Below, one piece after another: positions 17,559 to 28,351 of a DNA stretch of 64,000 nt; positions within the stretch are counted from its first letter, which is position 1; each line of letters opens with the position of its first letter. Below the pieces are notes generated by a model. That model was not told the origin of the DNA, searched no databases, and was given only the letters and a program-made list of their open reading frames with translations. A program made the translations under genes and the position numbers. The stretch comes from Methanobacteriales archaeon HGW-Methanobacteriales-1 (GTDB taxonomy: Archaea; Methanobacteriota; Methanobacteria; Methanobacteriales; Methanobacteriaceae), in assembly GCA_002839705.1 (NCBI GenBank), contig PGYO01000006.1, positions 1 through 64,000 of the forward strand, read 5' to 3'.

Positions 17559-18677
17559 GTGGGTTCTAGTAAAAAAATAGGAAGCAGAATATTTTATCTG
17601 GATCAATTGAGGGCTTTAGCCATTATTGCTATCATTTTTGCTCATGTTTCTAATTTATGGTATGGTTCTGCTTTAGGTAGTTTGAACTGGATGGTACTTT
17701 ATTTTTTTAATATAGCTGGAAGAATGGGCGTTCCAATATTCCTAATGCTATCGGGTGCATTACTTTTAAACAGAGATTATGCCATTTATGACTTTATAAA
17801 AAGAAGATTTCCACGTGTTTTAATCCCTTTTATATTCTGGATGATAATTGCCATAATACTGGTCTTAGTAACTCGGGATGTGTATTCTTACTTTATATCT
17901 CTTTCAAATGCTGTTATTTTTGTAGTTGAAACATTTTTAACCAGTAGATGGTACGTTTGGATGATTCTTGGTGTTTACTTAGCCATGCCCATAATAAACG
18001 ACTTTGTTAAAAATAGGGGATTAAAAGGTGTGGAATATTTTTTAATTCTATGGGTTATAACTTCGACACTGCTATTATTAAGCCTTTATTTCCACAAATC
18101 CATGTATTATCTAGATTTAACTATTTTTGCAGGGCCGCTGGGCTTTGTTCTTTTAGGATACTATATCCATAATAAGGACTTTAAAAAGGCTTTCAATTAT
18201 TCTCCTGATAAATTAGCAGTCTTAGGGTTATTACTGTTCATCTCAGCAGTTTTAATAAAAACAATATTGGTATATATGCACGTCTTTGACCCATATATGT
18301 TTAGATACTACATTTTCCAGACCAAAAGTCACCTGGAAATTGATATATTTGCATTTATACAGGCCATGGGTATTTTTTTGATGTTTAAATATCTTAATGA
18401 CTCCAATGCAAAAGAATTAACCACTAAAATTTCATCTTTTTTAAAAGATGGCCTTATGGGACGTTTAACAGTTTCTTTGAGCAGATGCAGCTATGGTATT
18501 TATTTAAATCATTATATTAGCATAGCCATTATTGGCCTTATTGGCTTTGATGCAGTTACTCATAATGCTTTAAAGTGGATTCCATTTTTAGCTATAGTTA
18601 TTTTAATAGTTAGTTGGGTATTAATTTTAATTATGGACAAAATTCCTTATTTAAATAAACTATCTGGAACCCATTAA
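17559..18677 (+). CDS. Acyltransferase family 3 membrane protein
   Basis: This 372-residue protein has about ten hydrophobic segments and the family N-terminus RIFYLDQLRALAIIAIIFAH with the conserved His. It likely O-acetylates or O-acylates surface sugars. I chose GTG 17559, ten bases after GGAGG (17544-17548), over an in-frame TTG at 17508 that lacks a site. SRCSYGIYLNHY near residue 310 is the usual late motif (YGIYLxH). Confidence 0.8.
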   Translation: MGSSKKIGSRIFYLDQLRALAIIAIIFAHVSNLWYGSALGSLNWMVLYFFNIAGRMGVPIFLMLSGALLLNRDYAIYDFIKRRFPRVLIPFIFWMIIAIILVLVTRDVYSYFISLSNAVIFVVETFLTSRWYVWMILGVYLAMPIINDFVKNRGLKGVEYFLILWVITSTLLLLSLYFHKSMYYLDLTIFAGPLGFVLLGYYIHNKDFKKAFNYSPDKLAVLGLLLFISAVLIKTILVYMHVFDPYMFRYYIFQTKSHLEIDIFAFIQAMGIFLMFKYLNDSNAKELTTKISSFLKDGLMGRLTVSLSRCSYGIYLNHYISIAIIGLIGFDAVTHNALKWIPFLAIVILIVSWVLILIMDKIPYLNKLSGTH

Positions 18678-18772
18678 TCTTTTTAATAATTATATTAAAT
18701 GAGGTGACACTTATTTATAATAGATAAATCCCTATATTAATTGCAGATTTAATTAAAAGATTTTATTAAGTC

Positions 18773-18833
18773 TCATCAAATGATTTATTCAATTTAGTGA
18801 CTATTTACTTAGGTCATCAAATGATTTATTCAA
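18773..18833. repeat. 20-bp direct repeat, two copies
   Basis: TCATCAAATGATTTATTCAA occurs at 18773-18792 and again at 18814-18833, 41 bases apart, in the gap before a glycosyltransferase. A third partial TCATCAAAT follows near 18858. No function is evident. Confidence 0.6.
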
Positions 18834-18930
18834 AACTTATTGATATTCAATTACTCATCATCAAATTTAGTGAATTTAATTTATAGTAAATATATAATTC
18901 AATTTTTAAGAAATTCATCAGGTAATTTAA

Positions 18931-20142
18931 ATGCGCATACTCATTGTTCAGGAATCAGACTGGATTGAAAGAAATCCACATCAACAACACCATCTAATGG
19001 ATCGACTATCCGTCAAAGGCCATTCCATTCGAGTAATAGATCATGGGATTGATTGGAGAAGAAAGGACGAAAAAAGATTTGATTTCCTGGTTGATAGAAA
19101 AGTTTACCACCATGTTCATAAGGTAAATCCTAAAGCCAGAATACAAGTTATTAGACCTTCCCTAATCCAGATACCCGTTTTAGATTATGTTTCCATTCCC
19201 TATTTCCATGGGAAAGAAATTGAAAGGCAAATAAAAGAATTTAATCCCGATATAATTATTGCCTTTGGTTTGTTAAATGCTAATCTGGCAGCCAAATCTG
19301 CTAATAAACATGGTATTCCTTTTGTTTATTATTTAATAGATGTATTATATGCTTTAATTCCTGAGAAAATATTCCAGGGGTTGGGAAAAAATATTAATAA
19401 GCGTACCATCGCTCGATCTGATTTAGTACTAACTATTAACAAACGATTGGCTGAGTTAGCAATAGAACTCGGTTCAAACCCAGAAAAAACTCAAATAATT
19501 GATGCGGGAATTGACTTAAAACAGTTCAATCCAGATCTTGATGGTTCACGCATCCGGGATGAATACGGTATAAACAAAGATGATACGGTACTTTTCTTCA
19601 TGGGTTGGATTTATCACTTTGCGGGAATGAAGGAGTTGGCCATAGAATTGGGCCAAAATAAGGAAAAGTATCCCCAAATTAAAATTGTGGTGGTAGGAGA
19701 TGGAGATGCCTATGACGATATGGTTCGCATTAGAGACAAATATGGTCTGCAAGACCAGTTAATTCTCACGGGAAAGCAACCATATAATCTAATACCAGAA
19801 TTCACTGCTGCCGCAGATATATGCTTACTCCCGGCTCACCAGGATGAAGAGATTATGCAGGACATTGTACCTATTAAGATTTACGAATACATGGCCATGG
19901 AAAAACCAGTTATTGTTACCAGACTACCTGGAATTAGCATGGAATTTGGTGAAGGCCATGGATTACAGTATATCAATGGATCAGAGGAAGTTTTACCATT
20001 GGCTCAAAAAATGAGAAATGATAATATCATTAAAGATGAGGGAAAAAAGGCCCGTCAATTTGTCAAAAACAATGACTGGGAATTAATCACCGAAAGATTT
20101 GAAGAAACAATTAATAAATTGATAAAAGATTTTTCGGGCTGA
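18931..20142 (+). CDS. GT4-family glycosyltransferase
   Basis: This 403-residue GT-B enzyme has a Rossmann N-domain and a C-domain with FFMGWIYHFAGM, VVVGDGDAYDDM, ILTGKQPYNLIP, and EIMQDIVPIKIYEYMAMEKPVI, in which EYMAMEKPV fits the E-x7-E donor region of GT4. It is cytoplasmic and probably extends the surface glycan. ATG 18931 follows AGGTAATTTAA. Confidence 0.82.
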   Translation: MRILIVQESDWIERNPHQQHHLMDRLSVKGHSIRVIDHGIDWRRKDEKRFDFLVDRKVYHHVHKVNPKARIQVIRPSLIQIPVLDYVSIPYFHGKEIERQIKEFNPDIIIAFGLLNANLAAKSANKHGIPFVYYLIDVLYALIPEKIFQGLGKNINKRTIARSDLVLTINKRLAELAIELGSNPEKTQIIDAGIDLKQFNPDLDGSRIRDEYGINKDDTVLFFMGWIYHFAGMKELAIELGQNKEKYPQIKIVVVGDGDAYDDMVRIRDKYGLQDQLILTGKQPYNLIPEFTAAADICLLPAHQDEEIMQDIVPIKIYEYMAMEKPVIVTRLPGISMEFGEGHGLQYINGSEEVLPLAQKMRNDNIIKDEGKKARQFVKNNDWELITERFEETINKLIKDFSG

Positions 20143-20238
20143 TTTTATCTTTAAAAATAAAGATTTTATCTTTAAAAATGACTTGATATAAACTGGATAT
20201 TTATTAAAGCAACATTAGTACCATATTAGTTGATTTTT

Positions 20239-21420
20239 ATGAAAATTCTACATGTAACTCCATTTTTTAAACCATCCTGGGAAGCAGGTGGCCCGCCTCG
20301 TTCAGTTTATGAAACTGCACGTCGACAAGTCACCGGTGGCCATGAAGTTACAGTTTTCACCACCGACGGTTTTAAGAAAAGGTTAGATGTTGAAAAAAAT
20401 GTTCCAGTTGAGGTGGAAGGAATAGAAACTTATTATTTCCGTAATTTGTCCATGTTTTTAGCGGGAGGATTAAATTTTCCAGTTCCTTATTATATGCCTC
20501 TGGTTGTTCGAAAAAGACTTAAAGAATTTGATATTATTCATATACACGAGCACCGAACGTTTTTAGCAGCAATTGTTCATAGGTATGCTAAAAAATATGA
20601 TATTCCCTACCTCATCCAACCTCGAGGATCAGCCCCTACCATGATAAAAAGCCGTCAAAAAGAGATTTTTGACAAAATAGTGGGTAAATCTATAATCTAT
20701 GATGCCTGTAAAATAATTGCATCTTCTAATTCTGAGGCAAGCCAATATAGGGATGTTTTCACGAATCTAGATCTTGATTCGGTGGTACAGATTCCTAATG
20801 GAATTGATCTAAAAACTTATCAAAAATTACCTCTCCAAGGCCTTTTTAGAGAAAAAATGGGAATTAAAGAAGATGAGAAGATAATATTATATCTAAGCCG
20901 TCTTCATGAGAGAAAAGGTATTGATTTACTTTTAAAATCATTTAAAAATTTAATAAATAAAATAGGGCCTTCAAAACTGGTTATTGCCGGTCCAGACGAT
21001 CATTATCTGGATAAGATTAATCAAATGGTTCAGGAGCTCGGAATCGAAAATTCAGTTATCATTCCCGGCCCTTTATATGAAAATGATAAATTAGAAGCTT
21101 ATGTTGATGCAGATGTATTTGTTCTCCCTTCCCGAGATCGTTACGAGTCTTTTGGTAATGTGGTGGTGGAAGCCATGGCCTGTAAGACACCAGTGGTGGT
21201 AACTAAATATTGCGGAGTTTCAGAATGGGTTTCATCAGATGAGGGCCAGGTAATAGATTATCTGGAAGATCAGCTGGAAAAGGCATTAGTAGATATACTG
21301 CAAAATGATTTAAAAAGGGATTCTATGGCCCAAAAAGCTCGTGAACTTGCTTTAAATACATTTAACTGGGAAACTGTTGTTAAGGAAACCCAAGAAGTGT
21401 ATGAAAAATGTTTAAAATAA
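20239..21420 (+). CDS. GT4-family glycosyltransferase
   Basis: This 393-residue enzyme begins MKILHVTPFFKPSWEAGGPP, a classic GT4 N-terminus. It has LSRLHERKGIDLL, the phosphate-binding region, and PSRDRYESFGNVVVEAMACKTPVV with the E-x7-E element. I chose ATG 20239 over the in-frame TTG 20230. It is the last plus-strand gene of this block and converges with the next glycosyltransferase. Confidence 0.85.
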   Translation: MKILHVTPFFKPSWEAGGPPRSVYETARRQVTGGHEVTVFTTDGFKKRLDVEKNVPVEVEGIETYYFRNLSMFLAGGLNFPVPYYMPLVVRKRLKEFDIIHIHEHRTFLAAIVHRYAKKYDIPYLIQPRGSAPTMIKSRQKEIFDKIVGKSIIYDACKIIASSNSEASQYRDVFTNLDLDSVVQIPNGIDLKTYQKLPLQGLFREKMGIKEDEKIILYLSRLHERKGIDLLLKSFKNLINKIGPSKLVIAGPDDHYLDKINQMVQELGIENSVIIPGPLYENDKLEAYVDADVFVLPSRDRYESFGNVVVEAMACKTPVVVTKYCGVSEWVSSDEGQVIDYLEDQLEKALVDILQNDLKRDSMAQKARELALNTFNWETVVKETQEVYEKCLK

Positions 21421-21516
21421 AAAATTAATTAAATAAATGGGAATTAATTAATAAAAAATTATATGTTAAATATATTCAGAATCTACATTTAGAATCATTT
21501 TTTTTCAAATAATTGC

Positions 21517-22608
21517 TTATAATACGCTCTTAATTATTTTAAGGGCTTCTAATCCAATCTGTTCAGGAGTTAGCTTTTCCTGGAAAAGATTAAAACCATT
21601 ATCCGCAATCCTGGTGCGAAGTTTTTCATCTTCCTTTAGTTCTAAAATTGCGGAAGCTAAACTTTCCGGATTGGCCATTTCACATAAAAGAGCATTATTT
21701 CTGTTTTCAAATAGTTCCAAAGCCCCGGGTGAATATCCAGTAATAAGTGGTTTTTTCATAGCTAAAATTTGATAAGCCTTGGTAGGTATCACTCGCATGG
21801 ACTTTTCGGTTCCTCCAAAAATTCCCAGACAGGCATCAGATTGGGCAATGTAGTTAGGGAGTTCTTGATAATCCACCATTCCTTTAAATTCTATATTAGA
21901 TAAATGCAGACTTTCATAGAGTTTCTGAATTTCTGGAAATGTTTGTCCCCGGCCAATTAACTGGAAACTTATATTCTCATTTTCTAATATCTTAGCAGCC
22001 TGAATAATGTATTCTATACCGTGTAATGGTATGTAAGTACCGTAAAATAGAACTTTAAAGGATTCTGTGATATTTGTTTCCTTTTGATCATCCAATCTCA
22101 CCTTTTCATTATCCTTCAAACTTGTTTGAGGGTAGAACAAGTCATCTTCTGCACCAATAAGCAATCTTCTAAACTTTTCTTTTTCTATGTGGAATGTTTC
22201 ATGGAAGTATTCCACATTTTGATTAGTGTCCTGCAGTACCACGTCTGAAAAAAGGCAGTTGTACTTATCCAGGTTATAAAATAATCTAGAAAGGACGGGA
22301 TTTTGGTGAACTCCCCTATCCTGATTAGTATCATATAAGGATACATAAGTATCAAATATTAGGGGTTTTCTAGTTATTTTTTTAAGTAGAATGGCTAAAG
22401 GTTGCACATAATTACTGGCCTCACCTACCAAAATAACATCAAAGTCTTTTTCAGATAGATACTTCCGGGCCAGCTGGGGATAACGGAGTAATATCTGTGA
22501 TGAGTCTGTAACCTCAGTTACTTCTACTCCCTGAGATTGAAGTCCCTTAATTATTATTCTATGCCGTGGATAAGATGGGGCATAGGAACCAAAGTAGCAC
22601 ACTTTCAT
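21517..22608 (-). CDS. GT4-like glycosyltransferase
   Basis: This 363-residue GT-B protein begins MKVCYFGSYAPSYPRHR. The C-domain holds VLFYGTYIPLHGIEYII, FQLIGRGQTFPEI, FKGMVDYQELPNYIAQSDACLGIFGG and MRVIPTKAYQILAMKKPLITG. I prefer ATG 22608 because GAGTGAT precedes it by three bases, the spacing seen at other genes here. ATG 22620 is an in-frame alternative. It heads a minus-strand series of glycan genes (27.7-21.5 kb). Confidence 0.75.
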   Translation of the reverse strand: MKVCYFGSYAPSYPRHRIIIKGLQSQGVEVTEVTDSSQILLRYPQLARKYLSEKDFDVILVGEASNYVQPLAILLKKITRKPLIFDTYVSLYDTNQDRGVHQNPVLSRLFYNLDKYNCLFSDVVLQDTNQNVEYFHETFHIEKEKFRRLLIGAEDDLFYPQTSLKDNEKVRLDDQKETNITESFKVLFYGTYIPLHGIEYIIQAAKILENENISFQLIGRGQTFPEIQKLYESLHLSNIEFKGMVDYQELPNYIAQSDACLGIFGGTEKSMRVIPTKAYQILAMKKPLITGYSPGALELFENRNNALLCEMANPESLASAILELKEDEKLRTRIADNGFNLFQEKLTPEQIGLEALKIIKSVL

Positions 22609-22824
22609 GGTATCACTCATTTAGATTGCAGTAAACATTTAGTAAGATGGATAAATGAAATTTTCAGATAAAATAATTATAGGATTCTTATCATATAATT
22701 ACTTGATTTGATTAAGGATTTATTTACCTATTTGAATGTGGCCCCTTACCTGGATCACAGGTTTATTTTAAAATTAATTAGAATATTATTTAAAATAATT
22801 CTATAACGAGTATGGGATTAATAT

Positions 22825-23610
22825 CTAGTTGAATTTTCTTTTTATAAAATTCACTCCTAAATTAAAGGTAAGTGATGCTCTTTGTAGTAGAAGCGGAGTT
22901 TTGGTATCCCATTCACCACAGGTGGTGTAGATTTTACTGAAATGGGCCCGGTGTTTTTTCATGAGCTTGGGAAGAATTTTATAGTATTCCGCGGGATGAT
23001 ACCCCATTTTTAAAGCAGTTTTAAGAGGATTTTCATCTCCCGAGTGGGCGGAAAGGTGATAAATACTCATAGGGACTACATAAACTTTTAAACCTATTTC
23101 TTGACAACTTAAACAATAATCAACGCCATACAAGTGCCATCCCGGGCAGGTTTCCTCATCGAATTCTATTTTCTGGAAAACTTCACGAGGTATGATAAAT
23201 AAGCATTCATCCACAGTTTCCACTTCTTCTGGAGCTTCAATAGGATTTCCCCATTTAACCGGAGGGACTTCATGTTTTATTATATTTCTTTGCCTTTCCA
23301 GGTGATTTTGGCCGTTGATAGACATCCCGGCCACGCCAGCCACTCCTAAATGGTGCAACTTGTCTAAAATTTTATGAACATCTTCTAACCAGGAACTTGA
23401 TTCCAGATCTACATCTTGATGAACAAACATTATATAATCGCCTTTTGCTTTTCTAGCACCATAATTTAGGGCTTCAGCAGAAGATTTAAATCTACCATCT
23501 GTATTATCAATTAAAATACGCTCATGTTCGCAACTTTGAAGGTTTAAAACAGGAAGCAAATAATTTTTCAGGCTTTCCCTATGGTTATATACACATATGA
23601 CTGAAATCAT
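22825..23610 (-). CDS. GT2-like glycosyltransferase
   Basis: This 261-residue GT-A protein has MISVICVYNHRESLKNYL, ALNYGARKAKGDYIMFVHQDVDLES with a DVD metal motif, VAGVAGMS, and GWHLYGVDYCLSCQEIGLKVYVVP. It has no membrane segment. It belongs to the same minus-strand group as its neighbours. Acceptor and sugar are unknown. Confidence 0.78.
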   Translation of the reverse strand: MISVICVYNHRESLKNYLLPVLNLQSCEHERILIDNTDGRFKSSAEALNYGARKAKGDYIMFVHQDVDLESSSWLEDVHKILDKLHHLGVAGVAGMSINGQNHLERQRNIIKHEVPPVKWGNPIEAPEEVETVDECLFIIPREVFQKIEFDEETCPGWHLYGVDYCLSCQEIGLKVYVVPMSIYHLSAHSGDENPLKTALKMGYHPAEYYKILPKLMKKHRAHFSKIYTTCGEWDTKTPLLLQRASLTFNLGVNFIKRKFN

Positions 23611-23689
23611 TTAATCACTTTGATATTTTAGAATTATATTTTAGAATTATAGATTTAGAAGTATTTGAGTAAATATTCAAGGAATACAA

Positions 23690-24871
23690 TTAATTTCCAT
23701 CCATGGCCTTTATTAATATACTCTCAAAGCTATTAATGGCATTTTCCCAGGTATGATATGCTGCTGTTTTTAATCCATTTTCTTTGAACTTTGTTTGCAT
23801 TTCTTCATCATTTAAAACATTGATTATAGCTTCAGCCAGGACTTCTGGATTTTTAGGAGGTACCATTAATGCATTTTCACCATTTTTAACATAATCACGC
23901 ACACCCAGGCAATCAGCAGTAACTACTGGAGTTTCACAGGCCATTGCTTCTAAAGGGGGAAGGCCAAACCCTTCCATGTGTGAAGGGAATGCAAAAATAT
24001 CAGATGAACTATACAGTTCCGCCATTTTATCATCACTTGCATGGTTAAAAGTGATGAAATCAAAATCAAGATCTTCTTTTACTAACAATTTATCTAAAAC
24101 TTCTTTTTTTCCCACGGCAACTAAAGTAACATTTTTAAATTCTTTAGCTACAATATTAAGAGCATCAATAAGGTCCTGATCGCCTTTATAGGATAATCCT
24201 CGGAATATACTCATTATTTTTGGACCATCACTACTATCAGAGGAAATATTTTCATCCCCCTTTAGATTAGAGGCTTTAAATATATTTTCTCGAGGATAAA
24301 ACACGTTGTGATCAATTCCATTGACTATAACGTCGGAATCTTTATTATAATTTTCTTGTATCCACTCTTTTAACCATCCCGATATAGTTATAATATTAAA
24401 TGGTAAATACAGGCTTTCATGAAACATTTGAGTGAAATAGTTCCCTCTTTCCTGGGCCAACTCATCAAAGTCCTGACAAAGATAAACGGGAACTCCTTTA
24501 TCACTTCTATAAACTGCAAAAGTCGTGGGAAACCAGGTAGCGATATTGATATCACATGGGGGAGTGTTTTCGGATAATGCTTTAACTAAATCCGGTTCAA
24601 ATCCTAATTTAAGTTTCTGGGTTAAGGTTAAGGCCTCATAATATCGGGCAGGACGCTTAAGGAGAACTTTCAAAATAGGACTCAATAATTTTATGGGCCA
24701 TGGTGGTTTAACATAATTTAAACGGGCCTTTAAAGGAAACCAGGAGTGATCTCCTCCTAAGGCAGTTATAGTTACCTGGTGGCCTCGATCTACTAAACCA
24801 TTAGCCAGCTCAAAAATTACTTTATATCCACCAGACATGTTGGTAGACCATAGGGTGAAATTGATATCCAT
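23690..24871 (-). CDS. GT4-family glycosyltransferase
   Basis: This 393-residue enzyme begins MDINFTLWSTNMSGGYKVIF and has MSIFRGLSYKGDQDLI, VAVGKKEVLDKL, and SSDIFAFPSHMEGFGLPPLE followed by AMACETPVVTAD, the GT4 donor-site stretch. GGAGATAAA precedes the start. It is cytoplasmic and probably contributes one linkage of the surface glycan. Confidence 0.85.
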   Translation of the reverse strand: MDINFTLWSTNMSGGYKVIFELANGLVDRGHQVTITALGGDHSWFPLKARLNYVKPPWPIKLLSPILKVLLKRPARYYEALTLTQKLKLGFEPDLVKALSENTPPCDINIATWFPTTFAVYRSDKGVPVYLCQDFDELAQERGNYFTQMFHESLYLPFNIITISGWLKEWIQENYNKDSDVIVNGIDHNVFYPRENIFKASNLKGDENISSDSSDGPKIMSIFRGLSYKGDQDLIDALNIVAKEFKNVTLVAVGKKEVLDKLLVKEDLDFDFITFNHASDDKMAELYSSSDIFAFPSHMEGFGLPPLEAMACETPVVTADCLGVRDYVKNGENALMVPPKNPEVLAEAIINVLNDEEMQTKFKENGLKTAAYHTWENAINSFESILIKAMDGN

Positions 24872-25088
24872 TTTATCTCCTTTAAAATTATTAAATCATT
24901 AATAGATAAATCCAGAATTTGTTTGAAAGTATATTGGTAAAATTTTATTTGTTTATTTTTAATTAATATTGGGATTATTAAAATTTAAGGGTATGTAAAG
25001 TAGTTTAACTATTAATTCTATTTTCATATTAAAACTATAATTTTCAATTTCATAAAATTCGACTTAAATATAGTTTAATTTATTTCAA

Positions 25089-26144
25089 TTATACTTTTAA
25101 TTTAAAACCATCTTTCAGGCCTCTTAAATAACATGAAACCTTTTTTAAGTCTTTAAGATGGATTAAATAGTACCATATATCCAACCAAAACACATGTGTG
25201 AAAAAATGCAACAAGAAACTGCGATATTCCCTGGAGTTGGCATTCTTTTTCATGAAGAATACTCGATTGCGGCTTAAATAATAAAGTTCAAAACATGGTT
25301 TACTGGAAGCCCCGTGTTTATGCCAAATAATTGATTCTGCTTGATAAACAGACCTATAACCTTTTTTATAGCCCCTATATGACCAATCAGTGTCTTCCCA
25401 GTACATAAAAAACCTTTCATCAAGCAGGCCCACTTCATCCAATACTTCACTTTTTACCAGAACGCAGGAACCCCCCACATAACCTATATCTACCGAATTA
25501 GGGTATTGTCCACGCTCTTCTTCTTGATATCCTCTCTGGAAAGTTTTGGCCTTTTTAAGATCTATCCCTCCACCACCAGTTATTTGAATGATTTTTTGGG
25601 GGTAGGGATGATAGAAGTACGTTTTGGGGCCTACGAATCCTATGTCCTTACTATTTTCAGAGATTTCAACCATAGGTTCTAAAAATCCATTTTCCACTAC
25701 TGTATCATTATTTAAAAGAAGAATGTAATCAGTTTTCACCATGTTTTGGGCAAATTTGATGCCTACATTGTTTCCACCAGCGAAACCATGGTTTTTATTA
25801 TTTTTTATTAAGAAAAGATTGCTTGCACTGGGTAAACTTTTAATATCTTTTTTAAAATAAGTTTCTTCTTCAATATCACTCTCATTAAATTCCCATAATT
25901 CAACTGGTTTTTTAGAGGGATTTTTAATAATTTTAGAAATATTTCCAGCTTTCAATTCACTAAAAACATTTAATTCTCCAGAACAGAAATCTCTTATTTT
26001 TGACAGAGAATCATCGGTGGAATAGTTATCTACTAATACTACGCTGAATGAAGGATAACTTATTTGATAAACACTTTCTAAACACTCTAAAGTGTCTTTC
26101 CATCCATTCCAGTTTAGTAAAATAATAGTAACGTGAGGTGGCAT
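25089..26144 (-). CDS. GT2-family glycosyltransferase, rhamnosyltransferase-like
   Basis: This 351-residue protein begins MPPHVTIILLNWNGWKDTLE, then GFAGGNNVGI, YILLLNNDTVVENGFLEPM (NND metal motif), GGSCVLVKSEVLDEVGLLDE and FFMYWEDTDWSYRGYKKGY. This is the usual order of WcaE/rhamnosyltransferase-type GT2 enzymes. About 60 extra residues sit between the VLVDNYS motif and the GFAGG motif. Donor specificity cannot be read from the sequence. Confidence 0.82.
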   Translation of the reverse strand: MPPHVTIILLNWNGWKDTLECLESVYQISYPSFSVVLVDNYSTDDSLSKIRDFCSGELNVFSELKAGNISKIIKNPSKKPVELWEFNESDIEEETYFKKDIKSLPSASNLFLIKNNKNHGFAGGNNVGIKFAQNMVKTDYILLLNNDTVVENGFLEPMVEISENSKDIGFVGPKTYFYHPYPQKIIQITGGGGIDLKKAKTFQRGYQEEERGQYPNSVDIGYVGGSCVLVKSEVLDEVGLLDERFFMYWEDTDWSYRGYKKGYRSVYQAESIIWHKHGASSKPCFELYYLSRNRVFFMKKNANSREYRSFLLHFFTHVFWLDIWYYLIHLKDLKKVSCYLRGLKDGFKLKV

Positions 26145-26238
26145 GGCTAACTCCTTTATATAATTATTAATTCTTTTCCATTGAATTTATATAATAAATA
26201 TTAGTTTTTACCTAGTTTAATCTAATAAATTCATGCTA

Positions 26239-27678
26239 TTAATTGGATTTGCTTTTACGGATCATGCTTTTAATTATAGCAATATCCTGGTCATCTATGG
26301 CCTTGGTTAACAATATACCTATTAGATAAACTATAGCACAGATAACGATCATGACCAATAGAGGTAGCTTTAAGAAAACTAAAACACCTAACATGACTAT
26401 ACAAGGTATTATAATTCTCCATAAATCTCTCAATATGGCATTTCCCACGGAATATTCTGTTCTGGATATTAAACGAACAAATAAGAGCATTATTAAAAAT
26501 TCAGTAAACACGGTAGCAATACTGGCCCCATAAAAACTTAAAATATTAATTAGGACTATATTTATACCAATATTTACTACCGCACCGATTCCAGTTATTT
26601 TAGTAACTGCCATTTGTTTATCCACTGATCCTAAAAGATTAGAGGAGAGTCCATTTATAAACATGAACACAATGGACCAGATGAGTATCTGTAGAGCGGC
26701 TACAGAAGGCAGATACTGCGGAGTATATATAAATAATATTATTTCCTGGGCCAGCATGGTAGTTCCAACTGCCACAGGAAGACTTATAATGAGCATAAAC
26801 TTGAATGAACGTTGATAAGTTAATTTTAAAGAATTTGAGGATTCCATATAAAATTTTGACATGAAAGGGAATAAAGCTAGTATATAAACACTGTACAGGG
26901 AAAGCATTACCATAAGAAGTTTATAAGGAGCATTGTAAAGACCCACGGCAGCATCTCCCTGCATAAAAGAAAGCATTACAGTGTCAATCCAAAAATATAT
27001 GGTGGTAAATACGCTGGTAATTCCAAAGGGAAGTGCTTTAAAAATGGTTTCTTTCCAAAATCTCCTATCAAATTCAAAGGAGGGCACTGTAAATTTCCAT
27101 GCGGTTACCATAATGGAATAAATCAAAGTAATGATACTGGCAAATAAATAAGCCAGACTTATAGTTACCACACTACCTCCCATGTAAATAGCCAGTAATA
27201 TACCCATCAAAAGTAGCGAACTGTTTAGTATGTTTCCAATAGTCTGAAATTCCATTCGCTGCTGGCCCTGGAAGATAGCATTGAAAAGCGCGCTAAATGA
27301 TGTAAAAATCATATATGCGCCTATAATCAGGGTTACATCCACAGTTTGCGGTGGATAATTTTTTATTATGATGGTGAGGTAGAGTAAGATGAAGGTGAAT
27401 ATGGCCAGTAAAACTTTAATCAAAGCAACATTCGCCAAAAGCTTTTTTGTTTTTTCAGTAGTTCGAGCAATTTCTCTGGTAGAATAGGTACTTAATCCCA
27501 GATCAGCTACAACACTAAATATACCGGTCAGGGCCAGAGCAGCAGAAAGAATTCCAAAACCAGCGGTTCCTAAATAACTGGCAGTATAAATGGTCCATAC
27601 AAAGGCCATGATATTGGTAAATAATGATGCTATCATCAATAGGCCGGTATTTTTTGCTATTTTTCTTGCCACGCTCAT
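26239..27678 (-). CDS. Polysaccharide flippase, Wzx/MATE-like
   Basis: This 479-residue protein has 12-14 hydrophobic segments. It begins MSVARKIAKNTGLLMIASLF and includes YLGTAGFGILSAALALTGIF, STREIART, FQGQQRMEFQ and WIDTVMLSFMQGDAAVGLYN, typical of the polysaccharide transporter family. It would flip lipid-linked sugars across the membrane so that the GT-C enzymes can use them. It is the first gene of the minus-strand block. Confidence 0.88.
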   Translation of the reverse strand: MSVARKIAKNTGLLMIASLFTNIMAFVWTIYTASYLGTAGFGILSAALALTGIFSVVADLGLSTYSTREIARTTEKTKKLLANVALIKVLLAIFTFILLYLTIIIKNYPPQTVDVTLIIGAYMIFTSFSALFNAIFQGQQRMEFQTIGNILNSSLLLMGILLAIYMGGSVVTISLAYLFASIITLIYSIMVTAWKFTVPSFEFDRRFWKETIFKALPFGITSVFTTIYFWIDTVMLSFMQGDAAVGLYNAPYKLLMVMLSLYSVYILALFPFMSKFYMESSNSLKLTYQRSFKFMLIISLPVAVGTTMLAQEIILFIYTPQYLPSVAALQILIWSIVFMFINGLSSNLLGSVDKQMAVTKITGIGAVVNIGINIVLINILSFYGASIATVFTEFLIMLLFVRLISRTEYSVGNAILRDLWRIIIPCIVMLGVLVFLKLPLLVMIVICAIVYLIGILLTKAIDDQDIAIIKSMIRKSKSN

Positions 27679-28351
27679 ATTATTACCTTATGTATTCCCA
27701 TTTGTAATCGATGATACCCTATTTCAGATTATAATGGTTTATAGGAGATATCATTTCATTAGCATATTATATAATTAATAAAAGTCAATTTAAGAATTAA
27801 ATAAGAATATTAGTACCAATTAATTATATTAATTTAAGTAAAGTCATTAAATATTATAATCACTACACAATTCTTTTATTCATTTACTTTTATCATTTAT
27901 TAAAGTTGTTGTGTATAACTAATATTTAATCTAAGTATAAGACTTTAATTTTTAGATTTTCTATCAACTGAGGTATTTGGAGTTTTTTTATAGAATTTAA
28001 AAACTAATAATCATTTCTAAGAATGCTTGATTTTTTAATTTTAATGAATGTAATGCTGATTTTAATTTTAAAGATATAATGCGGAATTTATCTATTATTA
28101 AGTTATAATAATAATATTTATATCTTAGATTTCTAAAAAGTTATTTATTATAGTGATTGATGTTATTTAATTGCCAATTTATTGATTATATGATGAAGCA
28201 ATAATTAAATAAATCTAAACAGAATAAAATATAATACTAAAATTACTATTAATAAAAGATAATGTCCTAAATAAGTACACTAGATTATTCGGGCTTATTT
28301 TATGAGCTTATTCATTTAATGGAATTATAATTAATTATATCGGGTGGTTCA
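27679..28351. other. Divergent promoter region, flippase and ugd
   Basis: These 673 bases are AT-rich and separate the minus-strand glycan block from the plus-strand ugd. A TATATAAT-type element near 27765-27775 may serve the flippase. GGGTGGTT just before 28352 is the ugd ribosome binding site. I see no coding frame or RNA gene. Confidence 0.5.
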
